DNA of 64,000 nucleotides from Klebsiella pneumoniae (GTDB taxonomy: Bacteria > Pseudomonadota > Gammaproteobacteria > Enterobacterales > Enterobacteriaceae): the NCBI RefSeq assembly GCF_000742135.1, contig NZ_KN046818.1:4035447-4099446 (forward strand), read 5' to 3'. The notes under the pieces were generated by a model. The model ran no database searches, was not told the DNA's origin, and saw only the letters and a program-made list of their open reading frames with translations. Within the stretch, counting starts at the first letter, position 1; the number at the start of each line of letters is the position of its first letter. The translations under genes were made by a program, and so were the position numbers. Positions 24,692 through 36,687 of the stretch are shown here, piece by piece.

Positions 24692-24697
24692 GGTTGT

Positions 24698-26421
<1,724 letters not shown>

Positions 26422-26431
26422 CTAACAGGGA

Positions 26432-26447
26432 AAGCAAACGTTTGCGA
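26432..26447. promoter_or_regulatory. PurR operator of purMN
   Basis: AAGCAAACGTTTGCGA matches 14 of 16 bases of the PurR consensus ACGCAAACGTTTGCGT. It lies 59 bp before the purM start codon, on the promoter side. Confidence 0.85.
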
Positions 26448-26510
26448 GCCTGCTTTACAGTTGGCGTAAAACCGCTGATGAATGGTTAAATTTGATACTG
26501 CTCACGAAAA

Positions 26511-26524
26511 TGAAACCGGGTACA
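26511..26524. promoter_or_regulatory. Secondary AscG-like half operator
   Basis: TGAAACCGGGTACA keeps the left half of the operator at 26568 (TGAAACCGG) but not the right half. Spacing between the two sites is 57 bp, compatible with looping or cooperative binding. Confidence 0.3.
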
Positions 26525-26533
26525 GTCTGGTGC

Positions 26534-26562
26534 TTGCCTCTACGTAAAGGAATCCCCATTAT
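26534..26562 (+). promoter_or_regulatory. Putative bglK promoter
   Basis: TTGCCT (26534-26539) and CATTAT (26557-26562) are 17 bp apart. Each matches 4 of 6 consensus bases. The LacI-family operator starts 6 bp downstream, over the expected transcription start. Confidence 0.4.
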
Positions 26563-26567
26563 ACGAC

Positions 26568-26581
26568 TGAAACCGGTTTCC
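26568..26581. promoter_or_regulatory. AscG/LacI-family operator upstream of bglK
   Basis: TGAAACCGGTTTCC matches 13 of 14 bases of the reported AscG site TGAAACCGGTTTCA and contains the perfect palindrome GAAACCGGTTTC. It overlaps the expected transcription start of bglK, so a bound repressor would block expression. The regulator is not encoded in this window. Confidence 0.6.
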
Positions 26582-26636
26582 GTGTTGGTTTGCCACGCAT
26601 TTTGTCGGTGATTGACGCGGGTCAGGAGAGGGATGA

Positions 26637-27530
26637 ATGAAGATTGCGGCATTTGATATCGGTGGCACCGCGTTAAAGATGGGCGTGATGGCCCGCGACG
26701 GCAGGCTGCTGGAAACCGCCAGGCAGTCAATCAATGACAGCGATGGCGATCGGATCTTACAGGCAATGCTGTCGTGGCTGGCGGCCCATCCGTCGTGTGA
26801 AGGAATAGCCATCAGCGCGCCGGGCTATATCGATCCGCACAGCGGTTTTATCACCATGGGCGGCGCTATCCGTCGATTTGATAACTTCGCCATGAAATCG
26901 TGGCTCGAGACGCGAACCGGGCTGCCGGTCTCGGTGGAAAACGACGCCAACTGTGTGCTGCTGGCCGAGCGCTGGCAGGGCAAAGCGGCGGAGATGGCCA
27001 ATTTTCTGGTGCTCACTATCGGTACTGGCATCGGTGGGGCGATTTTCTGCCAACACCAGCTGATCAACGGGGCGCGTTTTCGTGCCGGCGAATTCGGCTA
27101 CATGCTTACCGACCGTCCCGGCGGACGCGATCCTCGTCGCTATTCGATGAATGAGAACTGCACTCTGCGGGTGCTGCGCCATCGCTATGCGCAATATATT
27201 GGCGCGCCGCTGGATAGCGTGACAGGCGAACTGATTTTCGACCGCTATGACGCCGGCGACCCGGTTTGTCAGCGTCTGGTCGCCGAGTTCTTCAATGGCC
27301 TGGGCCATGGCCTTTATAACCTCGTCCATATCTTCGATCCGCAGACCATTTTTATCGGCGGCGGCGTTGTGGAACGCCCAGGATTTCTGACGCTACTGTG
27401 CCAGCATCTGGCCTGGTTCGGCATTGCCGACTATCTCGATACCGTCAGTCACGGCAACGATGCCGGCCTGATTGGCGCGGTTTACCATTTTAATCAGCTG
27501 TATCGTTCGCCAGACGACGATCGACATTAG
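26637..27530 (+). CDS. bglK: Beta-glucoside kinase, ROK family
   Basis: A 297-residue sugar kinase. It has the ATP phosphate-1 motif AFDIGGTALK at the start, SVENDANC for sugar binding/catalysis, and LTIGTGIGGAIF. Length and opening match the BglK described from Klebsiella pneumoniae, which phosphorylates cellobiose and other beta-glucosides at the 6-OH with ATP. The usual ROK zinc motif C-x-C-G-x-x-G-C is absent where expected (after GEFGYM). It precedes a GH1 phospho-beta-glucosidase by 9 nt, making a two-step pathway for sugars taken up without PTS phosphorylation. Confidence 0.85.
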   Translation: MKIAAFDIGGTALKMGVMARDGRLLETARQSINDSDGDRILQAMLSWLAAHPSCEGIAISAPGYIDPHSGFITMGGAIRRFDNFAMKSWLETRTGLPVSVENDANCVLLAERWQGKAAEMANFLVLTIGTGIGGAIFCQHQLINGARFRAGEFGYMLTDRPGGRDPRRYSMNENCTLRVLRHRYAQYIGAPLDSVTGELIFDRYDAGDPVCQRLVAEFFNGLGHGLYNLVHIFDPQTIFIGGGVVERPGFLTLLCQHLAWFGIADYLDTVSHGNDAGLIGAVYHFNQLYRSPDDDRH

Positions 27531-28973
<1,443 letters not shown>

Positions 28974-29030
28974 TCGGGTGGCGCTAACGCTTAACCGACC
29001 TACAATACACGTAGGCCCGCGTAAGCGTAT
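28974..29030. repeat. REP/BIME-like element
   Basis: Two short inverted repeats follow the stop codon: TCGG...CCGA around GTGGCGCTAACGCTTAA, then CCTAC-AATACAC-GTAGG. The GGGTGGCGCT...ACCGACCTAC wording is that of Klebsiella intergenic REP units, from memory. Confidence 0.5.
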
Positions 29031-29051
29031 GGACTGCACCCCGCACCCAAG

Positions 29052-29076
29052 CCGGAGCCTCGCCTCCGGTTTTTTT
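29052..29076 (+). terminator. Terminator of the bglK operon
   Basis: CCGGAG-CCTCGC-CTCCGG followed by seven T. Confidence 0.85.
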
Positions 29077-29090
29077 GTCTCTAAATCACT

Positions 29091-29112
29091 TTGCTTGATA
29101 TACGTCAAGCAA
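29091..29112. promoter_or_regulatory. Inverted repeat upstream of the upp promoter
   Basis: TTGCTTGA-TATACG-TCAAGCAA is an 8-bp perfect inverted repeat, ending 8 bp before the upp -35. It could be an operator; no regulator known to me fits. Confidence 0.35.
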
Positions 29113-29119
29113 GATGGGT

Positions 29120-29164
29120 ATGGCACAATCCGCAAAAAGCGGTATAATCCCGCGATTTTTTTTG
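29120..29164 (+). promoter_or_regulatory. upp promoter with T-tract start for UTP-sensitive slippage
   Basis: ATGGCA (29120-29125) and TATAAT (29143-29148) are 17 bp apart. The start region reads GATTTTTTTTG (29154-29164), the same initially transcribed sequence through which E. coli upp is controlled by UTP-dependent reiterative transcription. Confidence 0.75.
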
Positions 29165-29190
29165 TGGCTGCCCCTCAGAGGAGAAAGAGA

Positions 29191-29817
29191 ATGAAGATTG
29201 TGGAAGTCAAACACCCACTCGTCAAACACAAGCTGGGCCTGATGCGCGAGCACGACATCAGCACCAAACGCTTCCGTGAACTCGCCTCAGAAGTGGGCAG
29301 CTTACTGACTTATGAAGCCACCGCCGATCTGGAGACTGAGAAAGTCACTATTGAAGGCTGGAACGGTCCGGTGGAAGTCGAGCAGATCAAGGGCAAGAAA
29401 ATTACCGTTGTGCCTATCCTGCGCGCTGGCCTCGGCATGATGGAAGGGGTGCTGGAGCACGTGCCAAGCGCGCGTATCAGCGTGGTCGGTATCTATCGCA
29501 ATGAAGAAACCCTCGAGCCGGTGCCTTACTTCCAGAAACTGGTGTCTAACATCGATGAACGTATGGCGCTGGTCGTTGACCCGATGCTGGCCACCGGTGG
29601 GTCGATGATCGCCACTATCGATCTGCTGAAAAACGCCGGCTGCACCAGCATCAAGGTGCTGGTGCTGGTGGCGGCGCCGGAAGGGATTGCCGCGCTGGAG
29701 AAAGCCCACCCGGACGTTGAGCTGTACACCGCCTCTGTCGATAAGGGACTGAACGAGCACGGGTATATCATTCCCGGTCTCGGCGATGCCGGCGACAAGA
29801 TTTTTGGAACGAAATAA
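29191..29817 (+). CDS. upp: Uracil phosphoribosyltransferase
   Basis: A 208-residue salvage enzyme making UMP from uracil and PRPP. It has the PRPP loop [11 protein letters not shown] and the C-terminal uracil-binding [18 protein letters not shown]. The ATG at 29191 follows GAGGAGAAAGAGA. It is followed by a terminator and then uraA, the uracil permease, so uptake and salvage are linked. The promoter carries the T-tract for UTP-sensitive control. Confidence 0.97.
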   Translation: MKIVEVKHPLVKHKLGLMREHDISTKRFRELASEVGSLLTYEATADLETEKVTIEGWNGPVEVEQIKGKKITVVPILRAGLGMMEGVLEHVPSARISVVGIYRNEETLEPVPYFQKLVSNIDERMALVVDPMLATGGSMIATIDLLKNAGCTSIKVLVLVAAPEGIAALEKAHPDVELYTASVDKGLNEHGYIIPGLGDAGDKIFGTK

Positions 29818-29830
29818 AATATACCGCGAA

Positions 29831-29861
29831 AAAAGCCGACTTTGAGAGTCGGCTTTTTTTT
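29831..29861 (+). terminator. Terminator between upp and uraA
   Basis: AAAAGCCGAC-TTTGAGA-GTCGGCTTTT followed by further T. It would attenuate read-through from upp into uraA. Confidence 0.85.
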
Positions 29862-29912
29862 GAATAAAAGTAATCCACAGCAAATAACAGACGACTCTCA
29901 GAGGAATACACT

Positions 29913-31199
29913 ATGACGCGCCGTGCCATCGGGGTGAGTGAAAGACCGCCGCTTTTACAGACAATCCCGCTTAGTTTGCAACATCTGTTCGCCATGTTTG
30001 GCGCAACGGTACTGGTGCCTATTCTGTTCCACATTAACCCGGCCACCGTCCTGCTGTTCAACGGCATCGGTACGCTGTTGTACCTCTTTATCTGTAAAGG
30101 CAAAATTCCCGCTTATCTGGGATCAAGCTTCGCTTTTATCTCCCCGGTGCTGCTGCTGTTGCCGCTGGGCTACGAAGTGGCGCTGGGCGGCTTTATTATG
30201 TGCGGCGTGCTGTTCTGCCTCGTCTCCTTTATTGTCAAAAAAGCCGGTACCGGCTGGCTGGATGTGATGTTCCCGCCGGCGGCGATGGGCGCCATCGTTG
30301 CGGTTATCGGCCTCGAACTGGCGGGCGTGGCGGCTAATATGGCCGGGCTGCTGCCGGCCGACGGCCAGTCACCGGACAGTAAAACCATTATTATCTCGAT
30401 GGTGACCCTGGCGGTGACGGTGTTCGGATCCGTGCTGTTCCGCGGCTTCCTGGCGATTATCCCGATCCTGATCGGCGTGCTGGTGGGCTATGCGCTGTCG
30501 TTTGTGATGGGCGTGGTCGATACCACCCCGATCGCCGAGGCGCACTGGTTCGCGCTGCCGACTTTCTACACTCCGCGCTTTGAGTGGTTTGCTATCTTCA
30601 CCATACTGCCCGCCGCGCTGGTGGTGATTGCCGAGCACGTGGGGCATCTGGTGGTGACCGCCAATATCGTTAAGCGCGATCTGATCCGCGACCCGGGCCT
30701 GCATCGTTCGATGTTTGCCAACGGCCTGTCGACGATCGTTTCCGGCTTCTTCGGTTCGACGCCCAACACTACCTACGGTGAAAATATCGGCGTGATGGCG
30801 ATTACCCGGGTCTACAGCACCTGGGTAATCGGCGGCGCGGCGATCATTGCGATTCTGCTCTCCTGCGTCGGCAAACTGGCGGCGGCTATCCAGATCATCC
30901 CGGTGCCGGTGATGGGCGGCGTTTCCCTGCTGCTGTACGGGGTGATCGGCGCCTCGGGGATCCGCGTACTGATTGAATCGAAGGTGGATTACAGTAAAGC
31001 GCAGAATCTGATCCTCACCTCCGTGATCCTGATCATCGGCGTTAGCGGCGCTAAAGTGCACATTGGCGCCGCCGAGCTGAAAGGGATGGCGCTGGCGACT
31101 ATCGTGGGCATCGCCCTCAGCCTGATTTTCAAGCTTATCAGCGTCCTGCGTCCGGAAGAGGTGGTCCTCGACGCGGCGGATAGCGAAGAGTTTAAATAA
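29913..31199 (+). CDS. uraA: Uracil permease UraA
   Basis: A 428-residue inner-membrane uracil:proton symporter of the NCS2 family with about 14 hydrophobic segments. It has the conserved GSSFAFISP (TM3), VIAEHVGHL (with the functional Glu) and FGSTPNTTYGENIGVMA motifs. Length equals E. coli UraA within one residue. Located after upp as in E. coli. Confidence 0.97.
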   Translation: MTRRAIGVSERPPLLQTIPLSLQHLFAMFGATVLVPILFHINPATVLLFNGIGTLLYLFICKGKIPAYLGSSFAFISPVLLLLPLGYEVALGGFIMCGVLFCLVSFIVKKAGTGWLDVMFPPAAMGAIVAVIGLELAGVAANMAGLLPADGQSPDSKTIIISMVTLAVTVFGSVLFRGFLAIIPILIGVLVGYALSFVMGVVDTTPIAEAHWFALPTFYTPRFEWFAIFTILPAALVVIAEHVGHLVVTANIVKRDLIRDPGLHRSMFANGLSTIVSGFFGSTPNTTYGENIGVMAITRVYSTWVIGGAAIIAILLSCVGKLAAAIQIIPVPVMGGVSLLLYGVIGASGIRVLIESKVDYSKAQNLILTSVILIIGVSGAKVHIGAAELKGMALATIVGIALSLIFKLISVLRPEEVVLDAADSEEFK

Positions 31200-31209
31200 C
31201 GATCGCCTG

Positions 31210-31236
31210 ACCGGGCGGCGATCCCGCCCGGTTCTC
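31210..31236 (+). terminator. Terminator after uraA
   Basis: ACCGGGCGG-CGATC-CCGCCCGGT with a short T/C tail (TCTCT). Confidence 0.65.
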
Positions 31237-31297
31237 TCCTGACCTAAATCTGTGGTAAACTCTTCGCGTTTTTCTGTAAGCCTATGTTGAGGTCCAT

Positions 31298-31999
31298 CTG
31301 AACGCACCGGCACAGCTCTCTTTGCCACTGTATCTTCCTGACGACGAAACCTTCGCGAGTTTCTGGCCGGGTGATAATCCTTCCCTACTTGCCGCCCTCC
31401 AGAACGTACTGCGCCAGGAACACAGCGGGTACATTTATATCTGGTCACGTGAAGGGGCAGGTCGTAGCCACCTGTTACACGCCGCCTGCGCGGAGCTTTC
31501 CCAGCGCGGGGATGCGGTAGGCTACGTGCCGCTGGATAAACGGACGTGGTTTGTGCCCGAGGTGCTGGAGGGGATGGAACAGCTGGCGCTGGTGTGCATC
31601 GATAACATCGAGTGCGTCGCCGGCGATGAGCCCTGGGAGATGGCCATCTTTAATCTCTATAACCGGATCCTGGAATCAGGCAAAACCCGGCTGCTGATCA
31701 CCGGCGATCGGCCGCCGCGGCAGCTGAATCTTGGCCTGCCGGATCTGGCCTCACGGCTGGACTGGGGGCAGATCTATAAGCTGCAGCCGCTGTCGGATGA
31801 AGACAAACTGCAGGCGCTACAGCTGCGCGCCAGACTGCGCGGCTTCGAGATGCCTGAAGATGTGTGCCGCTTCCTGCTGAAGCGGCTGGATCGCGAGATG
31901 CGTTCGCTGTTTATGACCCTCGATCAGCTGGATCATGCCTCGATTACCGCTCAGCGCAAGCTGACGATCCCCTTCGTGAAAGAGATCCTTAAGCTTTAG
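31298..31999 (+). CDS. hda: DnaA inactivator Hda, CTG start
   Basis: Read from CTG 31298 the protein is 233 residues, exactly the E. coli length, and opens (M)[15 protein letters not shown]. The only early ATG/GTG/TTG in frame (TTG 31322) would delete the QLSLPL clamp-binding motif, which Hda needs to bind the beta sliding clamp. TGAGG precedes the CTG at normal spacing. The AAA+ domain follows ([11 protein letters not shown]-loop, CIDNIEC Walker B, DRPPRQL). With the clamp it stimulates ATP hydrolysis by DnaA to stop re-initiation. Confidence 0.9.
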   Translation: MNAPAQLSLPLYLPDDETFASFWPGDNPSLLAALQNVLRQEHSGYIYIWSREGAGRSHLLHAACAELSQRGDAVGYVPLDKRTWFVPEVLEGMEQLALVCIDNIECVAGDEPWEMAIFNLYNRILESGKTRLLITGDRPPRQLNLGLPDLASRLDWGQIYKLQPLSDEDKLQALQLRARLRGFEMPEDVCRFLLKRLDREMRSLFMTLDQLDHASITAQRKLTIPFVKEILKL

Positions 32000-32913
32000 T
32001 CCGCCAGGGGAGTCAGCTCCTGCTCCGTCAGCCCGGTCAACCGGGCGACCAGGTCGCGCGGAAGGCCGCTGTGCAGCATAGCGACAGCGATGCGCTGCGC
32101 CTCTTCTTTCCGTCCTTCCTGACGGCCTTGCGCCAGGCCCCGCTCCAGCCCCTGTTGTTCCAGATATTCCGCAATCGTCATCAACGTCTCCTTATGCTGC
32201 GGCGTACGTAACGCCAGCTCGCGAATGAATTTAATCGGCTCGCGCGTGTTGCCTGCCTGCACCAGATAGTGCATCAGGGCTTGTACCTGCGATTCCGTCG
32301 CCAGTCCAGTCAATAATAATTCGCTCAGCTTGTCGAGGAGCTGCGCCAGATCGCGTTGTCGAATATGTGTTTGCAGTAACTCCAGCGTTGCCATGCGCTG
32401 GTGGGTGGCAATCTCGTCATCCGGAATGACGGTTATGTCCGCCAGCGGAAACGCCCCGTGATAAAGGTGACCGGCCAGCTCCGGAGCGACGAATTCATCG
32501 AGCCAGCGCAGAGAGAACGGATAGGGGCTCACCAGACCGTGGTAGAAGAGAACAGGGATCACCAGCGGCAGGCGATCGTGGCCGGCATCGAGATGGCGCT
32601 GCATGGCGGCGATGGCGTAGCGCATCAGACGAAAGGCCATATGCCGGTCGGGCGTGCTCTGGTGTTCGATAAGCGCATAAATATAACCGTCGCCCGCCGT
32701 GGTTTTCAGGGAATACAAAATGTCGGCGTAAAAGGGACGCAGATCGTCTTCGACAAAATGCCCGGACTCGAGATGCAGCGTACGCAGATCGCACACTTTA
32801 AGCAGCGTCTCGGGCAGATACAGCTGCAGGAAATCACGGGCGGTATCGGGATGGGAGAGGTAGGTCTTAAACACGGCGTCATGGGGCGTGGAGGTCGGCT
32901 TTTTCATGTTCAT
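31996..32913 (-). CDS. Rpn-family recombination-promoting nuclease
   Basis: A 305-residue protein of the YhgA-like/Rpn group. It has an N-terminal PD-(D/E)xK-type domain ([54 protein letters not shown]) and a repeat-rich basic tail ([21 protein letters not shown]). E. coli Rpn proteins cut DNA and promote RecA-independent recombination in overexpression tests. It is convergent with hda with overlapping stop codons. No counterpart lies at this position in E. coli K-12. The ATG at 32907 is an alternative start. Confidence 0.88.
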   Translation of the reverse strand: MNMKKPTSTPHDAVFKTYLSHPDTARDFLQLYLPETLLKVCDLRTLHLESGHFVEDDLRPFYADILYSLKTTAGDGYIYALIEHQSTPDRHMAFRLMRYAIAAMQRHLDAGHDRLPLVIPVLFYHGLVSPYPFSLRWLDEFVAPELAGHLYHGAFPLADITVIPDDEIATHQRMATLELLQTHIRQRDLAQLLDKLSELLLTGLATESQVQALMHYLVQAGNTREPIKFIRELALRTPQHKETLMTIAEYLEQQGLERGLAQGRQEGRKEEAQRIAVAMLHSGLPRDLVARLTGLTEQELTPLAD

Positions 32914-33008
32914 CCGTCCAGTGGATTGAGCGATGGATGAACAGTAGCACCGTCCGGCGGGCGGGAGATATTGGCGTGAAAGATCTGGAATCGCCCACGT
33001 AAAAAAAA

Positions 33009-33028
33009 GCGCCGCGCAAGCGCGGCGC
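33009..33028 (-). terminator. Terminator of bepA-arsC
   Basis: On the minus strand GCGCCGCG-CTTG-CGCGGCGC is followed by eight T (complement of 33001-33008). Confidence 0.85.
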
Positions 33029-33035
33029 GGGTGAG

Positions 33036-33395
33036 TTAGCTTACGATCTCAAGAACCTGTTCCGGCGGGCGGCCAATACGCGCCTGGCCGCGGCTGACGA
33101 CGATAGGGCGCTCGATGAGTTTCGGATTGTCGACCATCGCCTGTATCAGCGCCGCGTTGCTGAGAGCCGGGTCGGCCAGATTGAGCGATTTATACAGCTC
33201 CTCTTTCTGGCGCATGAGCTCGCGGGGGCTCTCCATACCCAGCAGCTGCAGCAGCTGGCGCAGTGTCCCGGCATCCGGTGGCGTCTCAAGATAAAGCACC
33301 ACCTCAGGATCGATGCCGCGACTCTGCAGCAGGCTCAGCGTTTCGCGGCTCTTGGAGCAGCGTGGGTTATGGTAAATTTTTACCGCGTCGGTCAT
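33036..33395 (-). CDS. yfgD: YfgD, ArsC-family arsenate reductase-like protein
   Basis: A 119-residue thioredoxin-fold protein with the ArsC active-site cysteine in YHNPRCSKSRETL, and later RPIVVSRGQARIGRPPE with the conserved arginines. It equals E. coli YfgD in length and position after bepA (9-nt gap). Arsenate reduction is known for the family, but no ars operon is nearby, so the physiological role is uncertain. Confidence 0.9.
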   Translation of the reverse strand: MTDAVKIYHNPRCSKSRETLSLLQSRGIDPEVVLYLETPPDAGTLRQLLQLLGMESPRELMRQKEELYKSLNLADPALSNAALIQAMVDNPKLIERPIVVSRGQARIGRPPEQVLEIVS

Positions 33396-33404
33396 GGGGT
33401 CTCC

Positions 33405-34868
33405 TTACATTTTTTGATAGGGACGGAAGCGAGCCTGCAGATCGCGTAGCTGATCGATACGGGCATCGTAACGTGCCTGCTGCAGGCTACCGAGTTTCAC
33501 CTGCGAGCTGGCGCTGCTGAGCAGGGAAATCGCCTGCTCCAGCTGGCCGACCAGCGCCATGCTTTCAGCCCGCGCCGCCAGCTCCTGATCGCGATTGCCC
33601 AGCGCGCCTTCCGCCTGGGCCAGCAGGTCCCAGCCGTTGCCATCCTCTTTATAGGTAAAGGTATACCGGTTCAGAATGGTCGCCGCTTCCCCGGGCTGCC
33701 CGCCCTGCAGCAGGGCGTTGGCCAGGTTCAGCTGCAGCACCGGATTAGTACGCAGCTCGCGGGCGTTTTTAAGGCGATTGATGGCGTCGCTGGTTTTCTT
33801 CTGTCCGAGGTCGATATCAGTGGCCAGATCGAGATACCAGGCATTTTGCGGGTCGGCGTTGAGCAGCGGCTGCAGCGTTTTGCGTGCCTGGTCAAAGTTG
33901 TTGCTTTCCATCGCCAGCAGAGCGCGACCATACTGGGCGGCATGCTGTTGGCGGATATTGCCTTTATCCCAGGCGTTCAGCAGATCGGTGCCCAGCTTGT
34001 TGTCGCCGTTAGTGTACATCCCGAGGGTACGCGCCTTCGCCAGATAGAAGTCCGCCGAGGACTGTACCACCACCGGGCGCATCTGGTTGGCACGGTTACG
34101 GGCATCGGCCAGTCGGCTTTCCGGTAGGGGGTGGGTGAGCAGCATTTCCGGCGGTCGCGTCGAGTAGCGCGACTCGTCAAGCAGTTTACCCATAAACATC
34201 GGCATAGCCTGCGGGTCGAAACCCGAGCGCTGCAGAACCTGAATGCCAATCCGGTCGGCCTCTTCTTCGTTCTGGCGGGTGAAGCTGATCATACCCTGCT
34301 GGGTGCCGGCCAGCGTCCCGGTCAGGGCCGCCATTCCGGCCTGCGGGCTGGCCATCGCCAGCAGAATCGAACCCAGGGCACCGACCCAGGTCAGCGGCGC
34401 ATTGCGTTTCTGATCTTCCATCGCGCGGGCGAGATGCCGCTGCGTCACGTGGGAGATTTCGTGCGCCATGACAGAGGCCAGTTCGCTCTCGTTATCAGAG
34501 TAGCGGAACAGGGCGGAGTGGAGGACCACATTGCCGCCGAAGAAGGCGAAGGCGTTGATCTGGTCGTTATTAATCAAATAGAAGTGGAACGGGGTACGCA
34601 CCGAGTTGGCGTGAGCCACCAGACGCATACCCAGCCCGTTGATATATTGCACCAGCAGAGGGTCGTTGATCAGCGGCGCGCTACCGCGCAGTTGGCGGAC
34701 GTAGTAATCCCCCATCTGCATTTCCTGACCGATTGACAGCGTGCTTCCTGCGGAGGTTCCCATGTCCGGCAGGGTATCTGCGGAGTCAGCAAAAGCAGGA
34801 CCTATCGAACCCAGCGTCAGCGACGCGATCGCGATCGCCACCAGCGTTTTCTTCAACTGCCTGAACAT
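33405..34868 (-). CDS. bepA: BepA, periplasmic metalloprotease/chaperone
   Basis: A 487-residue exported protein. It has a signal peptide ([19 protein letters not shown]), an M48 metallopeptidase domain with zinc motif [12 protein letters not shown] and the downstream EEEADRIG, and a C-terminal TPR-like superhelix (about 310-480). BepA assists LptD folding at the BAM complex and degrades misassembled outer-membrane proteins. Same length as in E. coli; heads the operon with yfgD. Confidence 0.96.
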   Translation of the reverse strand: MFRQLKKTLVAIAIASLTLGSIGPAFADSADTLPDMGTSAGSTLSIGQEMQMGDYYVRQLRGSAPLINDPLLVQYINGLGMRLVAHANSVRTPFHFYLINNDQINAFAFFGGNVVLHSALFRYSDNESELASVMAHEISHVTQRHLARAMEDQKRNAPLTWVGALGSILLAMASPQAGMAALTGTLAGTQQGMISFTRQNEEEADRIGIQVLQRSGFDPQAMPMFMGKLLDESRYSTRPPEMLLTHPLPESRLADARNRANQMRPVVVQSSADFYLAKARTLGMYTNGDNKLGTDLLNAWDKGNIRQQHAAQYGRALLAMESNNFDQARKTLQPLLNADPQNAWYLDLATDIDLGQKKTSDAINRLKNARELRTNPVLQLNLANALLQGGQPGEAATILNRYTFTYKEDGNGWDLLAQAEGALGNRDQELAARAESMALVGQLEQAISLLSSASSQVKLGSLQQARYDARIDQLRDLQARFRPYQKM

Positions 34869-35090
34869 AACCTCTGTCCTGTAATGTGGGTGTGCCAGTT
34901 TGACCGATTGTGCGGCGTAATGTTCCCTGGCCGCATCCCAGCGAGTTTAGCTGGCGTTGGCCGCCTTGAAAATATGTTCTTCATGGCGGAGAACGGTTTG
35001 ACTGCGGCGCATCAAAAAGCGAAGTCTTTTTTGTGACATTTCGATACAATTCCCCGGATTGTCGCCGCTTGGCCCTTCAGGGAAGGTTTT

Positions 35091-36152
35091 ATGCTTGAGA
35101 TGTTAATGCAGTGGTACCGCCGTCGATTCAGCGACCCTGAGGCGATAGCGCTGCTGGTTATTTTGCTTGCCGGTTTCGGCATTATGTTCTTTTTCAGCGG
35201 CCTGCTGGCCCCGTTGCTGGTGGCTATCGTGCTGGCCTATCTGCTGGAGTGGCCGACCGTTCGTCTGGAGCGCATCGGTCTGTCGCGCACCTGGGCCACC
35301 TCGCTGGTGCTGATCCTCTTTGTGGGCATCCTGCTGTTGCTGGCCTTTGTGGTGCTGCCGGTAGCCTGGCAGCAAGGGATCTACCTCATCCGCGATATGC
35401 CGGGCATGCTAAATAAGCTCTCTGATTTCGCCGCCACGCTGCCGCGGCGCTATCCGGCGTTAATGGATGCCGGCATTATCGATGCGATGGCGGAAAATAT
35501 GCGCACCCGGATGCTGACGGTGGGCGACTCGGTGGTTAAGTACTCTCTGGCCTCGCTGGTGGGGTTACTCACCCTGGCGGTCTATCTGGTGCTGGTGCCG
35601 CTGATGGTCTTCTTCCTGCTGAAGGATAAAGAGCAGATGCTCAACGCGGTGCGCCGCGTTCTGCCGCGCAATCGCGGGCTTGCCGGGCAGGTGTGGAAAG
35701 AGATGAACCAGCAGATCACCAACTACATTCGCGGCAAGGTGCTGGAGATGATTGTCGTCAGCGTCGCCACCTGGATAGGCTTTATTCTCTTTGGCCTCAA
35801 CTACTCGTTGCTGCTGGCGGTGCTGGTGGGCTTCTCGGTGCTGATCCCCTATATCGGCGCGTTTGTGGTGACCATTCCGGTGGTGGGGGTGGCGCTGTTT
35901 CAGTTTGGCGCTGGCACCGAGTTCTGGAGCCTGTTTGCGGTCTATCTGATTATTCAGGGGCTGGACGGTAACCTGCTGGTTCCGGTGCTGTTCTCGGAAG
36001 CGGTCAATTTACACCCGCTGGTGATTATCCTGTCGGTGGTGATCTTTGGCGGACTGTGGGGATTCTGGGGCGTCTTCTTCGCCATTCCGCTGGCCACGCT
36101 GATTAAAGCTGTGGTGCATGCCTGGCCGGATGGTTTGGCGGTCGACGACTAA
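35091..36152 (+). CDS. perM: PerM, AI-2E family membrane protein
   Basis: A 353-residue inner-membrane protein with about eight hydrophobic segments. It has the family's typical central region (LKDKEQMLNAVRRVLP; NYIRGKVLEMIVVSVATWIGF) and the C-terminal GGLWGFWGVFFAIPLATLIKA. E. coli calls it a putative permease; substrate unproven. Divergent from bepA as in E. coli. The hyf hydrogenase-4 operon that follows in E. coli K-12 is absent here; bcp comes next. Confidence 0.9.
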   Translation: MLEMLMQWYRRRFSDPEAIALLVILLAGFGIMFFFSGLLAPLLVAIVLAYLLEWPTVRLERIGLSRTWATSLVLILFVGILLLLAFVVLPVAWQQGIYLIRDMPGMLNKLSDFAATLPRRYPALMDAGIIDAMAENMRTRMLTVGDSVVKYSLASLVGLLTLAVYLVLVPLMVFFLLKDKEQMLNAVRRVLPRNRGLAGQVWKEMNQQITNYIRGKVLEMIVVSVATWIGFILFGLNYSLLLAVLVGFSVLIPYIGAFVVTIPVVGVALFQFGAGTEFWSLFAVYLIIQGLDGNLLVPVLFSEAVNLHPLVIILSVVIFGGLWGFWGVFFAIPLATLIKAVVHAWPDGLAVDD

Positions 36153-36165
36153 GGCAATGAGAATA

Positions 36166-36205
36166 AAAAAAGACGCCGGGCGAGGGCTTCCTCTCCCGGC
36201 GTCTT
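36166..36205 (-). terminator. Terminator between convergent perM and bcp
   Basis: AAGACGCCGGG-N14-CCCGGCGTCTT, an 11-bp perfect stem. The minus-strand tail is T-rich (complement of AATAAAAAA), so it mainly ends gcvR-bcp; it may also stop perM. Confidence 0.8.
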
Positions 36206-36213
36206 GCTTTGCA

Positions 36214-36684
36214 TCAGGCGTTTTCTTTCAGCCAGTTCAGCACCACGTCGTGGTGATTGCTGGTTTTGAAATCATCAAAGACGTGTTCGATTTTGCCATC
36301 GGCATCGATGAGGAAACTAATCCGGTGGATCCCGTCGTAGGTTTTCCCCATAAAGGATTTTTCGCCCCAGACGCCAAACTGCTCGCAAACCTGATGGTTT
36401 TCATCAGACAGCAGCGTAAAGTTCAGCAGCTCTTTTTCGGCGAAACGGGAGAGTTTTTCCGGTTTATCGGTGCTGATGCCCAGCACTTCAACGCCGGCTT
36501 TTTTCAGGTCGTCCATATTATCGCGCAAGCCGCACGCCTGTACGGTGCAGCCCGGGGTCATGGCTTTCGGGTAAAAATAAACCAGGACACGTTGTCCCTG
36601 GAAGTCGGTTAAATTTACTTCCTCGCCGTCCTGGTCCGGTAAGCTAAATTTCGGTGCGATATCACCGGCTTTCAGTGGGGTCAT
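36214..36684 (-). CDS. bcp: Thiol peroxidase Bcp
   Basis: A 156-residue peroxiredoxin. It has the peroxidatic Cys in MTPGCTVQACGLRD, with the second Cys five residues later as resolving residue, as in E. coli Bcp. It reduces hydrogen peroxide and organic peroxides with thioredoxin. It starts 3 nt after gcvR ends, so the two are co-transcribed. Confidence 0.96.
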   Translation of the reverse strand: MTPLKAGDIAPKFSLPDQDGEEVNLTDFQGQRVLVYFYPKAMTPGCTVQACGLRDNMDDLKKAGVEVLGISTDKPEKLSRFAEKELLNFTLLSDENHQVCEQFGVWGEKSFMGKTYDGIHRISFLIDADGKIEHVFDDFKTSNHHDVVLNWLKENA

Positions 36685-36687
36685 GGG

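Noticed and set aside
31322..31999. hda starting at TTG 31322
   Set aside because: This would cut off the clamp-binding motif and eight conserved residues; CTG 31298 restores the known length.
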